A DNA stretch of 41,789 nt from a virus, in IMG/VR virus record IMGVR_UViG_3300037507_002918, positions 1 through 41,789 of that record. One strand, written 5' to 3'. The position numbers were made by a program, and so were the translations under genes. The notes beneath the pieces are model-generated. The model was not told where the DNA came from and did not search any database. It saw only the letters and a list, made by a program, of their open reading frames with translations. Each line of letters begins with the position of its first letter. Within the stretch, counting starts at the first letter, position 1. Positions 21,138 through 28,706 of the stretch are shown here, piece by piece.

Positions 21138-21857
21138 ATGGGGAAACGGCCGGTATCCGCCGAAACCGTCGCGCGGTTCCGATTCCAGTTCAACGTGCGG
21201 AAAGGTTTTTTCGACGTTCCCAAGGTTCGGAAAACGCTAGGCGAGGCCCGCTTTCGTGCGCTGGATAAAGCCGGTTTCCAAATCCATTCCGCCGCGAAAC
21301 GCGGCATCGGCCAGCGGGCGCCGAAGAAAACCAAAAAATGGATCAAGACTTCGCGCGAGGGGCGGCCGGTTGAGTTCGTGGGCGGGCTTTACCGCGATAT
21401 CACGCCATACGGTAGCGGTAAGCCGCGGGCGCCGGGGCAGCCGGTCAAATCGTGGCAGCCGAAACGGTTTCTCTACCGCGACATTCGTTTCTATTACGAT
21501 TTTTCCCGCGGCTCCGTTGTGATCGGCCCGGAGAAAGCCGCGTGGCTAAATCAGTTGCATGAGTTCGGCGGGGTGTTGAGGCTGACCGCGTACCGGCTCA
21601 ACGTAGGGGCCGCCCGCATCGCGTACCAGCGGCGGGCGAAAGGTCGCGGCATAGCCCGCGGGGCTAACGGCCGGCAGGCGTTGGGGGCGCTCCTGTGGAC
21701 GCATAAGGGGTTCCGCGGCTCCCGCAACTGGGAACGCACTTCGATGACCAAATCGGCCCGCTACCCTGCCCGCCCGTTTATGGGTTCGGCTTCGGTGGCA
21801 ACCGCGCTCCGCAAGATTCCCGAAGCATTCCGCGACACGATCCGCGGCCCCGGCTAG
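21138..21857 (+). CDS. HK97 gp10-like / virion-morphogenesis tail protein (239 aa)
   Basis: Basic N-terminal half with FQIHSAAKRGIGQRAPKK, then GKPRAPGQPVKSW and GSVVIGPEKAAWLNQLHEFGG, and an ending YPARPFMGSAS. The GPxKAAxLxxLHEFGG and PARPFMxxA blocks are characteristic of tail-completion proteins of the gp10/virion morphogenesis group. It joins tail and head or controls tail assembly. Confidence 0.72.
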   Translation: MGKRPVSAETVARFRFQFNVRKGFFDVPKVRKTLGEARFRALDKAGFQIHSAAKRGIGQRAPKKTKKWIKTSREGRPVEFVGGLYRDITPYGSGKPRAPGQPVKSWQPKRFLYRDIRFYYDFSRGSVVIGPEKAAWLNQLHEFGGVLRLTAYRLNVGAARIAYQRRAKGRGIARGANGRQALGALLWTHKGFRGSRNWERTSMTKSARYPARPFMGSASVATALRKIPEAFRDTIRGPG

Positions 21858-21923
21858 CCATAGACGGGTATAGGTTTCGCGCCGGGTGATACGGTAAACG
21901 TAGGCACTGGAGAAACCTACATA

Positions 21924-22244
21924 ATGCCAACTTTTACCGTTTCGTTGGGCAAGGATGCAACCCTTACCGGGCTTGCTAACGCGCGATCCGCAACCGTTTC
22001 CAACTCGGCTAGCGAAGTAGACGTTACCAAGTTTGGCGACACTTCGCGCAAGTATCGCAAGGCGCTTATCGAGCAGACGATTGAGGTGGAATGCGTTGAT
22101 TCCCCCGGCGCGACCATCGGCGGAACTTTTACCGTCACTGGAACGCAAACAGGAAACGCGACCTACGTTGTTACCAACATTTCGCGGAGCGATCCGATTG
22201 ACGGCATTTCGACGTTTACCGTATCCGGCTCCCGCAGCGCTTAA
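21924..22244 (+). CDS. Tail-tube-like protein, paralogue 1 (106 aa)
   Basis: A small all-beta protein (FTVSLGKDATLTGLANARS ... ISRSDPIDGISTFTVSG) with the length and pattern of compact tail-tube subunits. It shares the LGKD start and DPIDG-x-TFT ending with the third copy. The ribosome site is ordinary. Start of a three-gene series before the tail chaperone. Confidence 0.65.
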   Translation: MPTFTVSLGKDATLTGLANARSATVSNSASEVDVTKFGDTSRKYRKALIEQTIEVECVDSPGATIGGTFTVTGTQTGNATYVVTNISRSDPIDGISTFTVSGSRSA

Positions 22245-22265
22245 CTAAAACCACAAGGCAACCAA

Positions 22266-22592
22266 ATGGCTATCACACTTGGCAAGGATCAGAGCGACGC
22301 GCCACCGTTTGGCGGCTCTGGCATTATCAGCGCTTCATTCACGCAGGAATGCGACACGATCGACATTTCGAATCGTGGGAATGTCGGAGGCGCCTCCGGC
22401 GCTCCGGGGCGAAAAGCGTTTAAGGCCGGTTTCAATAAGAAGACTTGGGAGATTGAAACCCACGACGTTGCCGGGCTTCTTACTTCGTTGGAAGCGGCCG
22501 GAACGGCGGGCAGTTTCAGCGTGATGAGCATCACCGAAAATATCTCCATCGATAACGCGATCACGTTTACCGTCACCGCGATGGAGTTCTAA
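22266..22592 (+). CDS. Tail-tube-like protein, paralogue 2 (108 aa)
   Basis: Begins MAITLGKD, then a Gly-rich loop (NVGGASGAPGRKAFK) and an ITENISIDNAITFTVTAMEF end in the same place as DPIDG...TFT of the other two. Most diverged of the three. All-beta prediction. Probably a tube or inner-tail component in a mixed tube, or a specialised tube protein. Confidence 0.62.
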   Translation: MAITLGKDQSDAPPFGGSGIISASFTQECDTIDISNRGNVGGASGAPGRKAFKAGFNKKTWEIETHDVAGLLTSLEAAGTAGSFSVMSITENISIDNAITFTVTAMEF

Positions 22593-22595
22593 TCG

Positions 22596-22952
22596 TTGGC
22601 TATCACGCTGGGGAAAGATTGTTCCGTTAGCGTTGGTGGCACTGTCGCCGGCGCACGAAACGTATCCTTTACCAGCACCGCAAAAACGATCGACATAGAC
22701 CCCTATGGGGCAAGGGATTTTCCGGTTTACTCCGTAGGCTATGACACTACCGTAGTGGTGGAGTTCAACGACAACGCTTCCGCTAGCAGCGTTTGGGCAA
22801 ACCTACAAAACGGCGCGCTAATCAGCGTTAGCGGCGGGGCTGGCGGTTGGTCATTTAATGCGGTGGTAACTGGCATTTCCGAAACCGATCCGATCGATGG
22901 CGTGGCAACATTCACCCTAGAGGCGAAGTTGACGCGGCAAGGGCTGCGGTAA
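22596..22952 (+). CDS. Tail-tube-like protein, paralogue 3 (118 aa)
   Basis: Starts with TTG (read as MAITLGKDCSVSVGG) and ends ISETDPIDGVATFTLEA. It keeps both shared blocks. Only 3 nt separate it from paralogue 2, so it probably depends on coupled translation and is made in lesser amount. The tail chaperone gene starts 20 nt after its stop. Confidence 0.62.
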   Translation: MAITLGKDCSVSVGGTVAGARNVSFTSTAKTIDIDPYGARDFPVYSVGYDTTVVVEFNDNASASSVWANLQNGALISVSGGAGGWSFNAVVTGISETDPIDGVATFTLEAKLTRQGLR

Positions 22953-22971
22953 ACACCCGGAGGTTTTTTGC

Positions 22972-23553
22972 GTGATTGAGTTCCGCGACGATGAGGGCCG
23001 CCCGTGGCGGCTGGCGTTGACTGTGGCCGCGGCGATGCGCGTTCGCGATATGGTGCGCGTCGAGGTTGCGACGGCAGACGGCGACGATGATGGCAAGCCG
23101 GCAACGGCTCGCAAATCTGTTCCGTTTGATATCGCAGACGTTACGGCGATCGGGCAGACGTTTCAGATTCTCCGCAGTCAGTTCGTTACCGTGGGGGAAG
23201 TGCTTTACGCAATCCTTTGTGCGCAGGTTGACGAAAAGGGGCTGACAAAGGAACAGTTTTTGGAAGGGCTTCGCGGCGACTCGCTGGATGCGGCACGCGC
23301 CGGGATTGAATCGGAGTTGGCGGATTTTTTCCCGCAGCGCCTCCGAAGGATGGTTCGGCTTCTCAGCGCGAAAATGGAAACGGTAAGCGCCGAAATGCTG
23401 GATCGCGCGGAGGCGCAGATGGCGGGCGCCACGGCGGAAAGCCTGACGGGCGCACCGTCTGGGATGCAATCTGGGAAGCCGCAGGAATCATCGGCGTTCA
23501 CCCCGGCGAATGGACTTTCCGACAACTCGCCGCAGCCCGCGATGCTCGTCTAG
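22972..23553 (+). CDS. Tail assembly chaperone, gpG-like (193 aa)
   Basis: GTG start after CCGGAGG. Residues 1-40 give the usual opening (IEFRDDEGRPWRLALTVAAAMR) and 80-150 give helices (GEVLYAILCAQVDEKGLTKEQFLEGL, MVRLLSAKMETVSAEMLDRA). The chaperone binds the tape measure and recruits tube subunits. The position just before a long tape-measure gene is diagnostic. The -1 frame is open across the end of this gene into a second conserved block, implying a frameshifted longer form. Confidence 0.75.
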   Translation: MIEFRDDEGRPWRLALTVAAAMRVRDMVRVEVATADGDDDGKPATARKSVPFDIADVTAIGQTFQILRSQFVTVGEVLYAILCAQVDEKGLTKEQFLEGLRGDSLDAARAGIESELADFFPQRLRRMVRLLSAKMETVSAEMLDRAEAQMAGATAESLTGAPSGMQSGKPQESSAFTPANGLSDNSPQPAMLV

Positions 23554-23735
23554 ATGCTGATTGGTGGCATACCGCCAATCTGCTATCGATGCTCTACAAC
23601 GCGAATCGACCAAGCAACAAACCAAGCGCGGAGCCAAGTAAGTTTCACCCGTTCGCTAAAAAGGCGCCACCAAAACAAGCCACCCCGGAAGATTTGAAAC
23701 GGCTGTTCGGCCCCAACTGGCAAAAGTTCGTCTAG
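23331..23735 (+). CDS. -1 frame extension of the tail chaperone (gpGT-like)
   Basis: In the -1 frame relative to the gpG-like gene, DNA is open to 23735. It encodes WDAIWEAAGIIGVHPGEWTF, RQLAAARDARL, then WWHTANLLSMLYN, resembling the T portion of phage G-T chaperones; no proper start codon exists, so access by frameshift is likely. A canonical slippery heptamer T_TTT_TTC occurs in the right frame at 23325-23331 (DFFP). However, the -1 product stays low-complexity until about 23455, so slippage nearer GCGGAAAGC (23434-23442) is an alternative. It ends 11 nt before the tape measure. Confidence 0.6.
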   Translation, partial: PAAPPKDGSASQRENGNGKRRNAGSRGGADGGRHGGKPDGRTVWDAIWEAAGIIGVHPGEWTFRQLAAARDARLDADWWHTANLLSMLYNANRPSNKPSAEPSKFHPFAKKAPPKQATPEDLKRLFGPNWQKFV

Positions 23736-23745
23736 AGGGATTGCA

Positions 23746-26700
23746 ATGGGCGCCGGTCGCGTTAGGCAAGGGCAAGTCTATGTCGAGATTGGCGCAGACC
23801 CGGCGAAGTTCTTCGCCGCGCTCAATCGCGTAAATAAGCGCATCGCCGGCCTAGGCCGCGAACTGTCGAACGTTGGCGCCGGTATCACGGGCGCCGGGCT
23901 GGCGCTCGCCGCCCCATTCGTGGCCGGCGTGGCTGCCGCGGCGAGGTTCCAAGATACGCTGTTAGCGGTGCAAGCCTCGACGGGGGCAACCGCCGGCCAG
24001 TTGGATGCCGTGCGCTCCGCGTCCATGCAAATGAGCGCGGCCCTATCGGTCGGCCCCGCGGAAGCCGCGCAAGGAATGTTGGAACTGCTTAAGGCCGGCA
24101 TGAGCCTTGACGCGGTTCTAGGCGGCGCCGGGGAGGCGGCGATTCAGTTTGCCAAGGTCGGGCAAATGGACGTTGCCAAGGCGGCCGTCGTTATGTCGGA
24201 CGCGATGAACGTTTTCGGCGTGTCGGCTGCCGTCGCCGCAAACACGATCAGCGCCGCGGCTGACGCTAGCAGCACGTCGATTGAGCAAATGGCCGAATCG
24301 TTTTCGATGAGTGCGGCCGTGGCCGCGCTCGCGAATCAGTCGATCGGTGACCTATCCACCGCGCTCGCGATCCTCGCCAACAATGGCGTAAAGGGCAGCG
24401 ATGCGGGAACCAGCATCAAAACCATGTTGATGCGGTTGATGGCGCCGGCCGATGAGGCTATTGGCGCGCTGGGGCAACTTGGCCTAACGGTTCGCAGTTT
24501 CCGAAACGATGATGGTTCAATGCGGCCGATGGTGGAAATCATCGGCGTTTTGACGCGCGCGATGGAGGGCATGGATCAGGCGGCGAAGGATGACATTTTC
24601 CGCCGCGTGTTCGGGCAGGATGCAATCCGCGCCGCCGCGATCCTTACCAGCGTTGGGGTCGATGGATTTAACGCCATGCAGGAAGGCATGGAAGGCGCGT
24701 TGACGGTAAGCGAGAAATACAAAACCGTTATGAGCGGATTGAGCGGCGCCGCGGCCGCGCTGTCTGCCGGTATGCAACGGCTCGGCATCGTATTGGGCGA
24801 GACTGTGGGCGGGGCGATGCTGTCGCTTATGCCGCCAATCATGGGCGTGGTGAATGGGCTAACGGATTTCGTTCGCCAGAATGCCCAAATGGTCGGCAGC
24901 GTAGGCAGGGCTGCGGCTATCGCCGTGGTATTCGGCGGCGCGCTAACCGGCTTGGGGCTAGGGCTTCGCGTGGTATCCGCCGGCATCGGCGGGCTACTCG
25001 GGGCGCTATCCGCCGTCGTTTCGCCGTTTGTGATGGTTGCCAGACTCGCCGCCGGTATCGCCGTGGGGGCCGCCACCGGGGCCGTGGGGGCTCATCGGCT
25101 GGCGGCGGCATTGGGAACCCCGATCGTAGCGTCGGCCGCCGCGGCCGGCGTGGCGCTGTCTCGCGCGACCCTCGCCGCTATCGCGTTCGGCGCCACCGGG
25201 GCCGCCGCCGTGTCGAGGTTCGCGACGATTGCCGCGGCATCCGCCGCGCGTGCGCTCGGCCCGTTTATCGTCTGGTTTTCGAATGCCCGCGCCGCCGGCC
25301 GTGGGTTTTTCGACGCAATCGCCATCGGCATCCGGGCGCAGATTGCATCCTTTGGCCTACTCCGTAGGGCCGTAACCGGCATCGGCGGGTTTGGCGCCGC
25401 GCTGGCCGGCGATATCGGGGCGCTGTCGGCCCCCCTTCGCCGCGTCACTGGTGACGCAATCGCTATGGGTTCGGCGTTCGCGCGGCAGGCGGCGGCCGGC
25501 GTGGCAGACTTCGCCACGCAAGCCACGGCGCCGCTGCGGGCTTACGTTGCGTCATTGGCTGCCGCGGTAACCTCGACGGTATCCGCAGGCGCGAAGATGG
25601 TTGCGGCCTACGCGACCGCAGCCGCGGCCGGCGTTTCGGCGTTCGTGTCGAAGGCCGCCCTAGAGTTGAAAATCTACGCGGTTCGCGTGGGCCACGCGCT
25701 CGCGTCCACCGTCACCGCTACGGCCGGCATGGCTGCGGCCTATATCTCGCAACTCCTCCCGGCGACAAGCGCTTTCGTCGCGTCTGCCGCCGCGAACCTA
25801 GGGAAATACATTGCACAAGTGGCCGCCGCCGCGGCGGCTACGGTAGCGAATGCCGTCCGCATTGGCGTGGCGTGGGTTGCCAACGGGATGCCGGGGCTTG
25901 TGGCGTTCCTCGCCGGGGCCGTTAGCGTGTTCGGCGCGTACATCGCTGCCGCGGCTGGCGTGGTTGCGGCATCGGTCGCCAGCGCCGCCGCGGCTGCCGC
26001 CGCATGGCTAGCCCCCGCGGCCCCCGTTGTCGCGGTGGTTGCCGCCATCGGGCTTGCCGCCGCCGGCGCAGTGGCGTTCGGGGATTCGATTAAGTCTGCG
26101 CTTTCCGGCGTTGGTGAGTTGGTGGGAACTGTGGCCGGCTATATCGGCTCCGGGTTTAACCAAGCGGTGAGCGATGGCGCCGTCGTTTTTGGCGACCTAT
26201 ACCGCACGGCGACCACAACTTTCGGCGGCATCTATGATGCCCTTTCGGCCGGCGACCTAGCCGGCGCGATGGATATTCTGTGGGGCGGGCTTGTCGCGGG
26301 ATGGCTTCGCGGGCAAGAGGCAATCATGGGTTATATCGACCCGTGGGCTGCCGCGCTTCAAAACGTTTTTACTGACCTAGGAACCAATATCGCCATCCTT
26401 TGGGATCAGGTTTGGACTTCTCTGGCGACCAACACGCTAGGCGCCACGATCCTAGGAACGTTCGACAATATCGTTGTCGGGGTTATGAATATCTGGGATA
26501 CGCTGGTCGCTGAAATAAAAAAAGCGTGGGTTAGGGTGCAGGGTTTTATCAAGGGCGCGAAAGACACGAAAGAGCGTGTCGATAAAATCGACAACGAAAA
26601 GAAGGCGACCGCGGAGCAACGCCGGCAGAGTATGCCGGGAGTGAACGAGCGCGTTCGCCGCGCGAATGAGGACGCCGATAAGATTCGCGCGGATGCCGCG

Positions 26701-27252
26701 GGCCGGCAGGGCGCGATGGTCGATAATGCCGAAGGTATCAAGGCGGGCCGCGAGGCGGAAAACGCCAGCCGCGCAGCCGGCCGCCGTGCGGCGACCGTTG
26801 CGGCGGAACAGGCGGTAGCGGGCAAGCGCGAAACGGCGGGCGCGAAAAAGAAGGCCCGCGAGGAAGCCGGGGCGCTGGAGCAGGAAATCGCGCAGGTTTC
26901 CGATATGGACGCGCTCCACGAACTGGCCGCGCAGTTCCACGCGCTGGCCGCTAGTGGGCATCTAACCCAAGAGCAAATCGACAAGATGCGCGAGTCGCTG
27001 GGGCAGGCCCAAGAGCGCATCGAAGGGCAGGCCAGCGACCAAGCCACGGCCTCGCGGGATGCCGCGAAGGCGGGCGCCGATGCCGCCGGAAAAGACGTTC
27101 AACAGAGCAAAGCCGAAGCGGTCGGAACGTTTTCCGCAATGGCCGCTAACCGAATGGGTTTCGGAACGTCGCTTCAAGAGCGAATCGCAAAGGCCGCGGA
27201 AGAAACCGCGGGCAACACTCGGGGGATGCAGCCGGCCGTGGTCGGCGCTTAA
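23746..27252 (+). CDS. Tail tape measure protein, TP901 family (1168 aa)
   Basis: The scaffold that sets tail length and is ejected with DNA. The TP901 core is near residues 40-330: AARFQDTLLAVQASTGATAG, QMSAALSVGPAEAAQGMLELLKAGM and QSIGDLSTALAILANNGVKGSDAGTSIK. Then come long Ala/Gly-rich hydrophobic stretches (about 400-830). The end is a charged coiled coil (about 970-1130). At roughly 0.15 nm per residue the length suggests a tail of about 175 nm, that is, a siphovirus. The ATG is preceded by AGAGGGA. Confidence 0.92.
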   Translation: MGAGRVRQGQVYVEIGADPAKFFAALNRVNKRIAGLGRELSNVGAGITGAGLALAAPFVAGVAAAARFQDTLLAVQASTGATAGQLDAVRSASMQMSAALSVGPAEAAQGMLELLKAGMSLDAVLGGAGEAAIQFAKVGQMDVAKAAVVMSDAMNVFGVSAAVAANTISAAADASSTSIEQMAESFSMSAAVAALANQSIGDLSTALAILANNGVKGSDAGTSIKTMLMRLMAPADEAIGALGQLGLTVRSFRNDDGSMRPMVEIIGVLTRAMEGMDQAAKDDIFRRVFGQDAIRAAAILTSVGVDGFNAMQEGMEGALTVSEKYKTVMSGLSGAAAALSAGMQRLGIVLGETVGGAMLSLMPPIMGVVNGLTDFVRQNAQMVGSVGRAAAIAVVFGGALTGLGLGLRVVSAGIGGLLGALSAVVSPFVMVARLAAGIAVGAATGAVGAHRLAAALGTPIVASAAAAGVALSRATLAAIAFGATGAAAVSRFATIAAASAARALGPFIVWFSNARAAGRGFFDAIAIGIRAQIASFGLLRRAVTGIGGFGAALAGDIGALSAPLRRVTGDAIAMGSAFARQAAAGVADFATQATAPLRAYVASLAAAVTSTVSAGAKMVAAYATAAAAGVSAFVSKAALELKIYAVRVGHALASTVTATAGMAAAYISQLLPATSAFVASAAANLGKYIAQVAAAAAATVANAVRIGVAWVANGMPGLVAFLAGAVSVFGAYIAAAAGVVAASVASAAAAAAAWLAPAAPVVAVVAAIGLAAAGAVAFGDSIKSALSGVGELVGTVAGYIGSGFNQAVSDGAVVFGDLYRTATTTFGGIYDALSAGDLAGAMDILWGGLVAGWLRGQEAIMGYIDPWAAALQNVFTDLGTNIAILWDQVWTSLATNTLGATILGTFDNIVVGVMNIWDTLVAEIKKAWVRVQGFIKGAKDTKERVDKIDNEKKATAEQRRQSMPGVNERVRRANEDADKIRADAAGRQGAMVDNAEGIKAGREAENASRAAGRRAATVAAEQAVAGKRETAGAKKKAREEAGALEQEIAQVSDMDALHELAAQFHALAASGHLTQEQIDKMRESLGQAQERIEGQASDQATASRDAAKAGADAAGKDVQQSKAEAVGTFSAMAANRMGFGTSLQERIAKAAEETAGNTRGMQPAVVGA

Positions 27253-27255
27253 GCA

Positions 27256-28161
27256 ATGGCGCTAACGTGGGTAGAAGATAAGGCGAGCCGCGCGGCTACC
27301 ATCGTGCGCCTAGGCAGCCGCGGCACGGCGACCTACACTAAATCGTTTAAGGTTTTTGGAACCGATGACGATTTAGCGCTTCATAACGAGATTAGATCGT
27401 ATATCGCCAACTGGGGTTTCTACTGGCAATACCCCGGCGGTGGCGATGAAAAACTAGCGATCGACAGTTATAGCGTTTCCTACCTTGGGGATAAGGCGTG
27501 GCAAGTAACGCTAAACTATCAAAAGGCCGGCGCGGATAACGACGAAAGGCCAGACCCCTTTAAGCGTTCGCGGAGTTTCGACACGACAGGCGGAACTCAA
27601 CATATCACGCAAGGTCTGGTAACGGCTGATTTCGCGCAAGGGGAACAACGGTATTGGAACGGAACGCCAGCGGCGCCGAATCAATACGGGGCGATCGCGG
27701 TTGACGATGACCGCGTAGCCGGCGTCGATATCGTAGTTCCCGCGCTCCAGTGGACGGAAACGTATGACGTTCCCCATTCCTACGTCACGGCCGCCTATAT
27801 CAAATCTGTTGCTGGGTTAACCGGCACGACAAACAGCGCCGCCTTCCGCACGTTCGCGAAGGGTGAAGTGTTGTTCATCGGTTGCACCGGGCAACAGGAG
27901 TGGGATAGCGACCGCGGGGATGGGCCGTGGTCGCTCAGTTACCGATTCATCGCTTCACCGAATGCCGGCAGCGGCGCCACGGCCCCCGCTATCACGGTTG
28001 GCGATATCACCGGGATAGAGAAAAAGGGGCATGAGTATATGTGGGTGCGATACGAAAACTCCGTTGACTCATCGGCAGTGGTGAAAAAGCCCAAAGCGGT
28101 CTACGTTAACCGCGTCTATCCAGAGGGAAACTTCGCCGGCCTAGGCATCGGGGTGGCGTGA
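27256..28161 (+). CDS. Tail protein (301 aa), unassigned
   Basis: A beta-rich protein starting 3 nt after the tape measure. LALHNEIRSYIANWGFYWQYPGG and WQVTLNYQKAG are followed by a long ordered beta region and a C-terminal YVNRVYPEGNFAGLGIGVA. The position is that of distal tail or tail-associated proteins. No catalytic motif was seen. Its stop overlaps the next gene's start. Confidence 0.6.
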   Translation: MALTWVEDKASRAATIVRLGSRGTATYTKSFKVFGTDDDLALHNEIRSYIANWGFYWQYPGGGDEKLAIDSYSVSYLGDKAWQVTLNYQKAGADNDERPDPFKRSRSFDTTGGTQHITQGLVTADFAQGEQRYWNGTPAAPNQYGAIAVDDDRVAGVDIVVPALQWTETYDVPHSYVTAAYIKSVAGLTGTTNSAAFRTFAKGEVLFIGCTGQQEWDSDRGDGPWSLSYRFIASPNAGSGATAPAITVGDITGIEKKGHEYMWVRYENSVDSSAVVKKPKAVYVNRVYPEGNFAGLGIGVA

Positions 28162-28703
28162 TGGCATCCGGCAGGATCGAAAAAGGGCAGCCGATCGCGA
28201 AAGCGATTTCGGCCGCCGCGTGGAACCGCGCGCAGGATGCGGCAGACGTTGTTCTAGGCGTAACGCCGGAGCGCGTTGGGGATGCTGCGAACCATTGGGC
28301 TGGCGCGTCGAATATCGCGTTGATTCGAAACGATTCCGGCCTAGACGTTAAAGCGGCCGGCATCCTTGGAATCAGCGGGCTAGCCGTCCAGCCGGTTGCA
28401 AACGTCGAAATGCCGTCGATCGTGACGCGGCCGATACTCACCGGCACGACGGCTACAGAGTCGGGCTACCTAAATAACTTTGCGATAACGCTGGAGCCAA
28501 TCAAGTCTGGCAAGATTGGACGCGCCGCGGTTTGCGGGGTGGTCGCGTTCCGGCTTATTCGCCGCGACTCATCGCACCAGTTCGCTGTGGTGAAAAACGG
28601 AATGAATGACCGTCTGCAATCTGCGGCCTGCGGAACGCTGCGGATTATCGCTTCTACCGGCGTTGGGCAGGATAGTTGGGTTTGGGTTATGGGGGCATTC
28701 TGA
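28161..28703 (+). CDS. Tail-associated structural protein (180 aa)
   Basis: Begins MASGRIEKGQPIAKAISAAAWNRAQ, with a helical N-terminus then beta-rich sections (IVTRPILTGT, FRLIRRDSSHQFAVV). GTG 28158 and ATG 28161 are both possible, coupled to the previous stop. Similar mid-size proteins sit between tail genes and large tip proteins in many phages. The role is not specified. Confidence 0.55.
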   Translation: MASGRIEKGQPIAKAISAAAWNRAQDAADVVLGVTPERVGDAANHWAGASNIALIRNDSGLDVKAAGILGISGLAVQPVANVEMPSIVTRPILTGTTATESGYLNNFAITLEPIKSGKIGRAAVCGVVAFRLIRRDSSHQFAVVKNGMNDRLQSAACGTLRIIASTGVGQDSWVWVMGAF

Positions 28704-28706
28704 CGC

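Noticed and set aside
23746-27252. Lysozyme or peptidase domain inside the tape measure
   Set aside because: No catalytic motif was seen. The C-terminus is a plain charged coiled coil.
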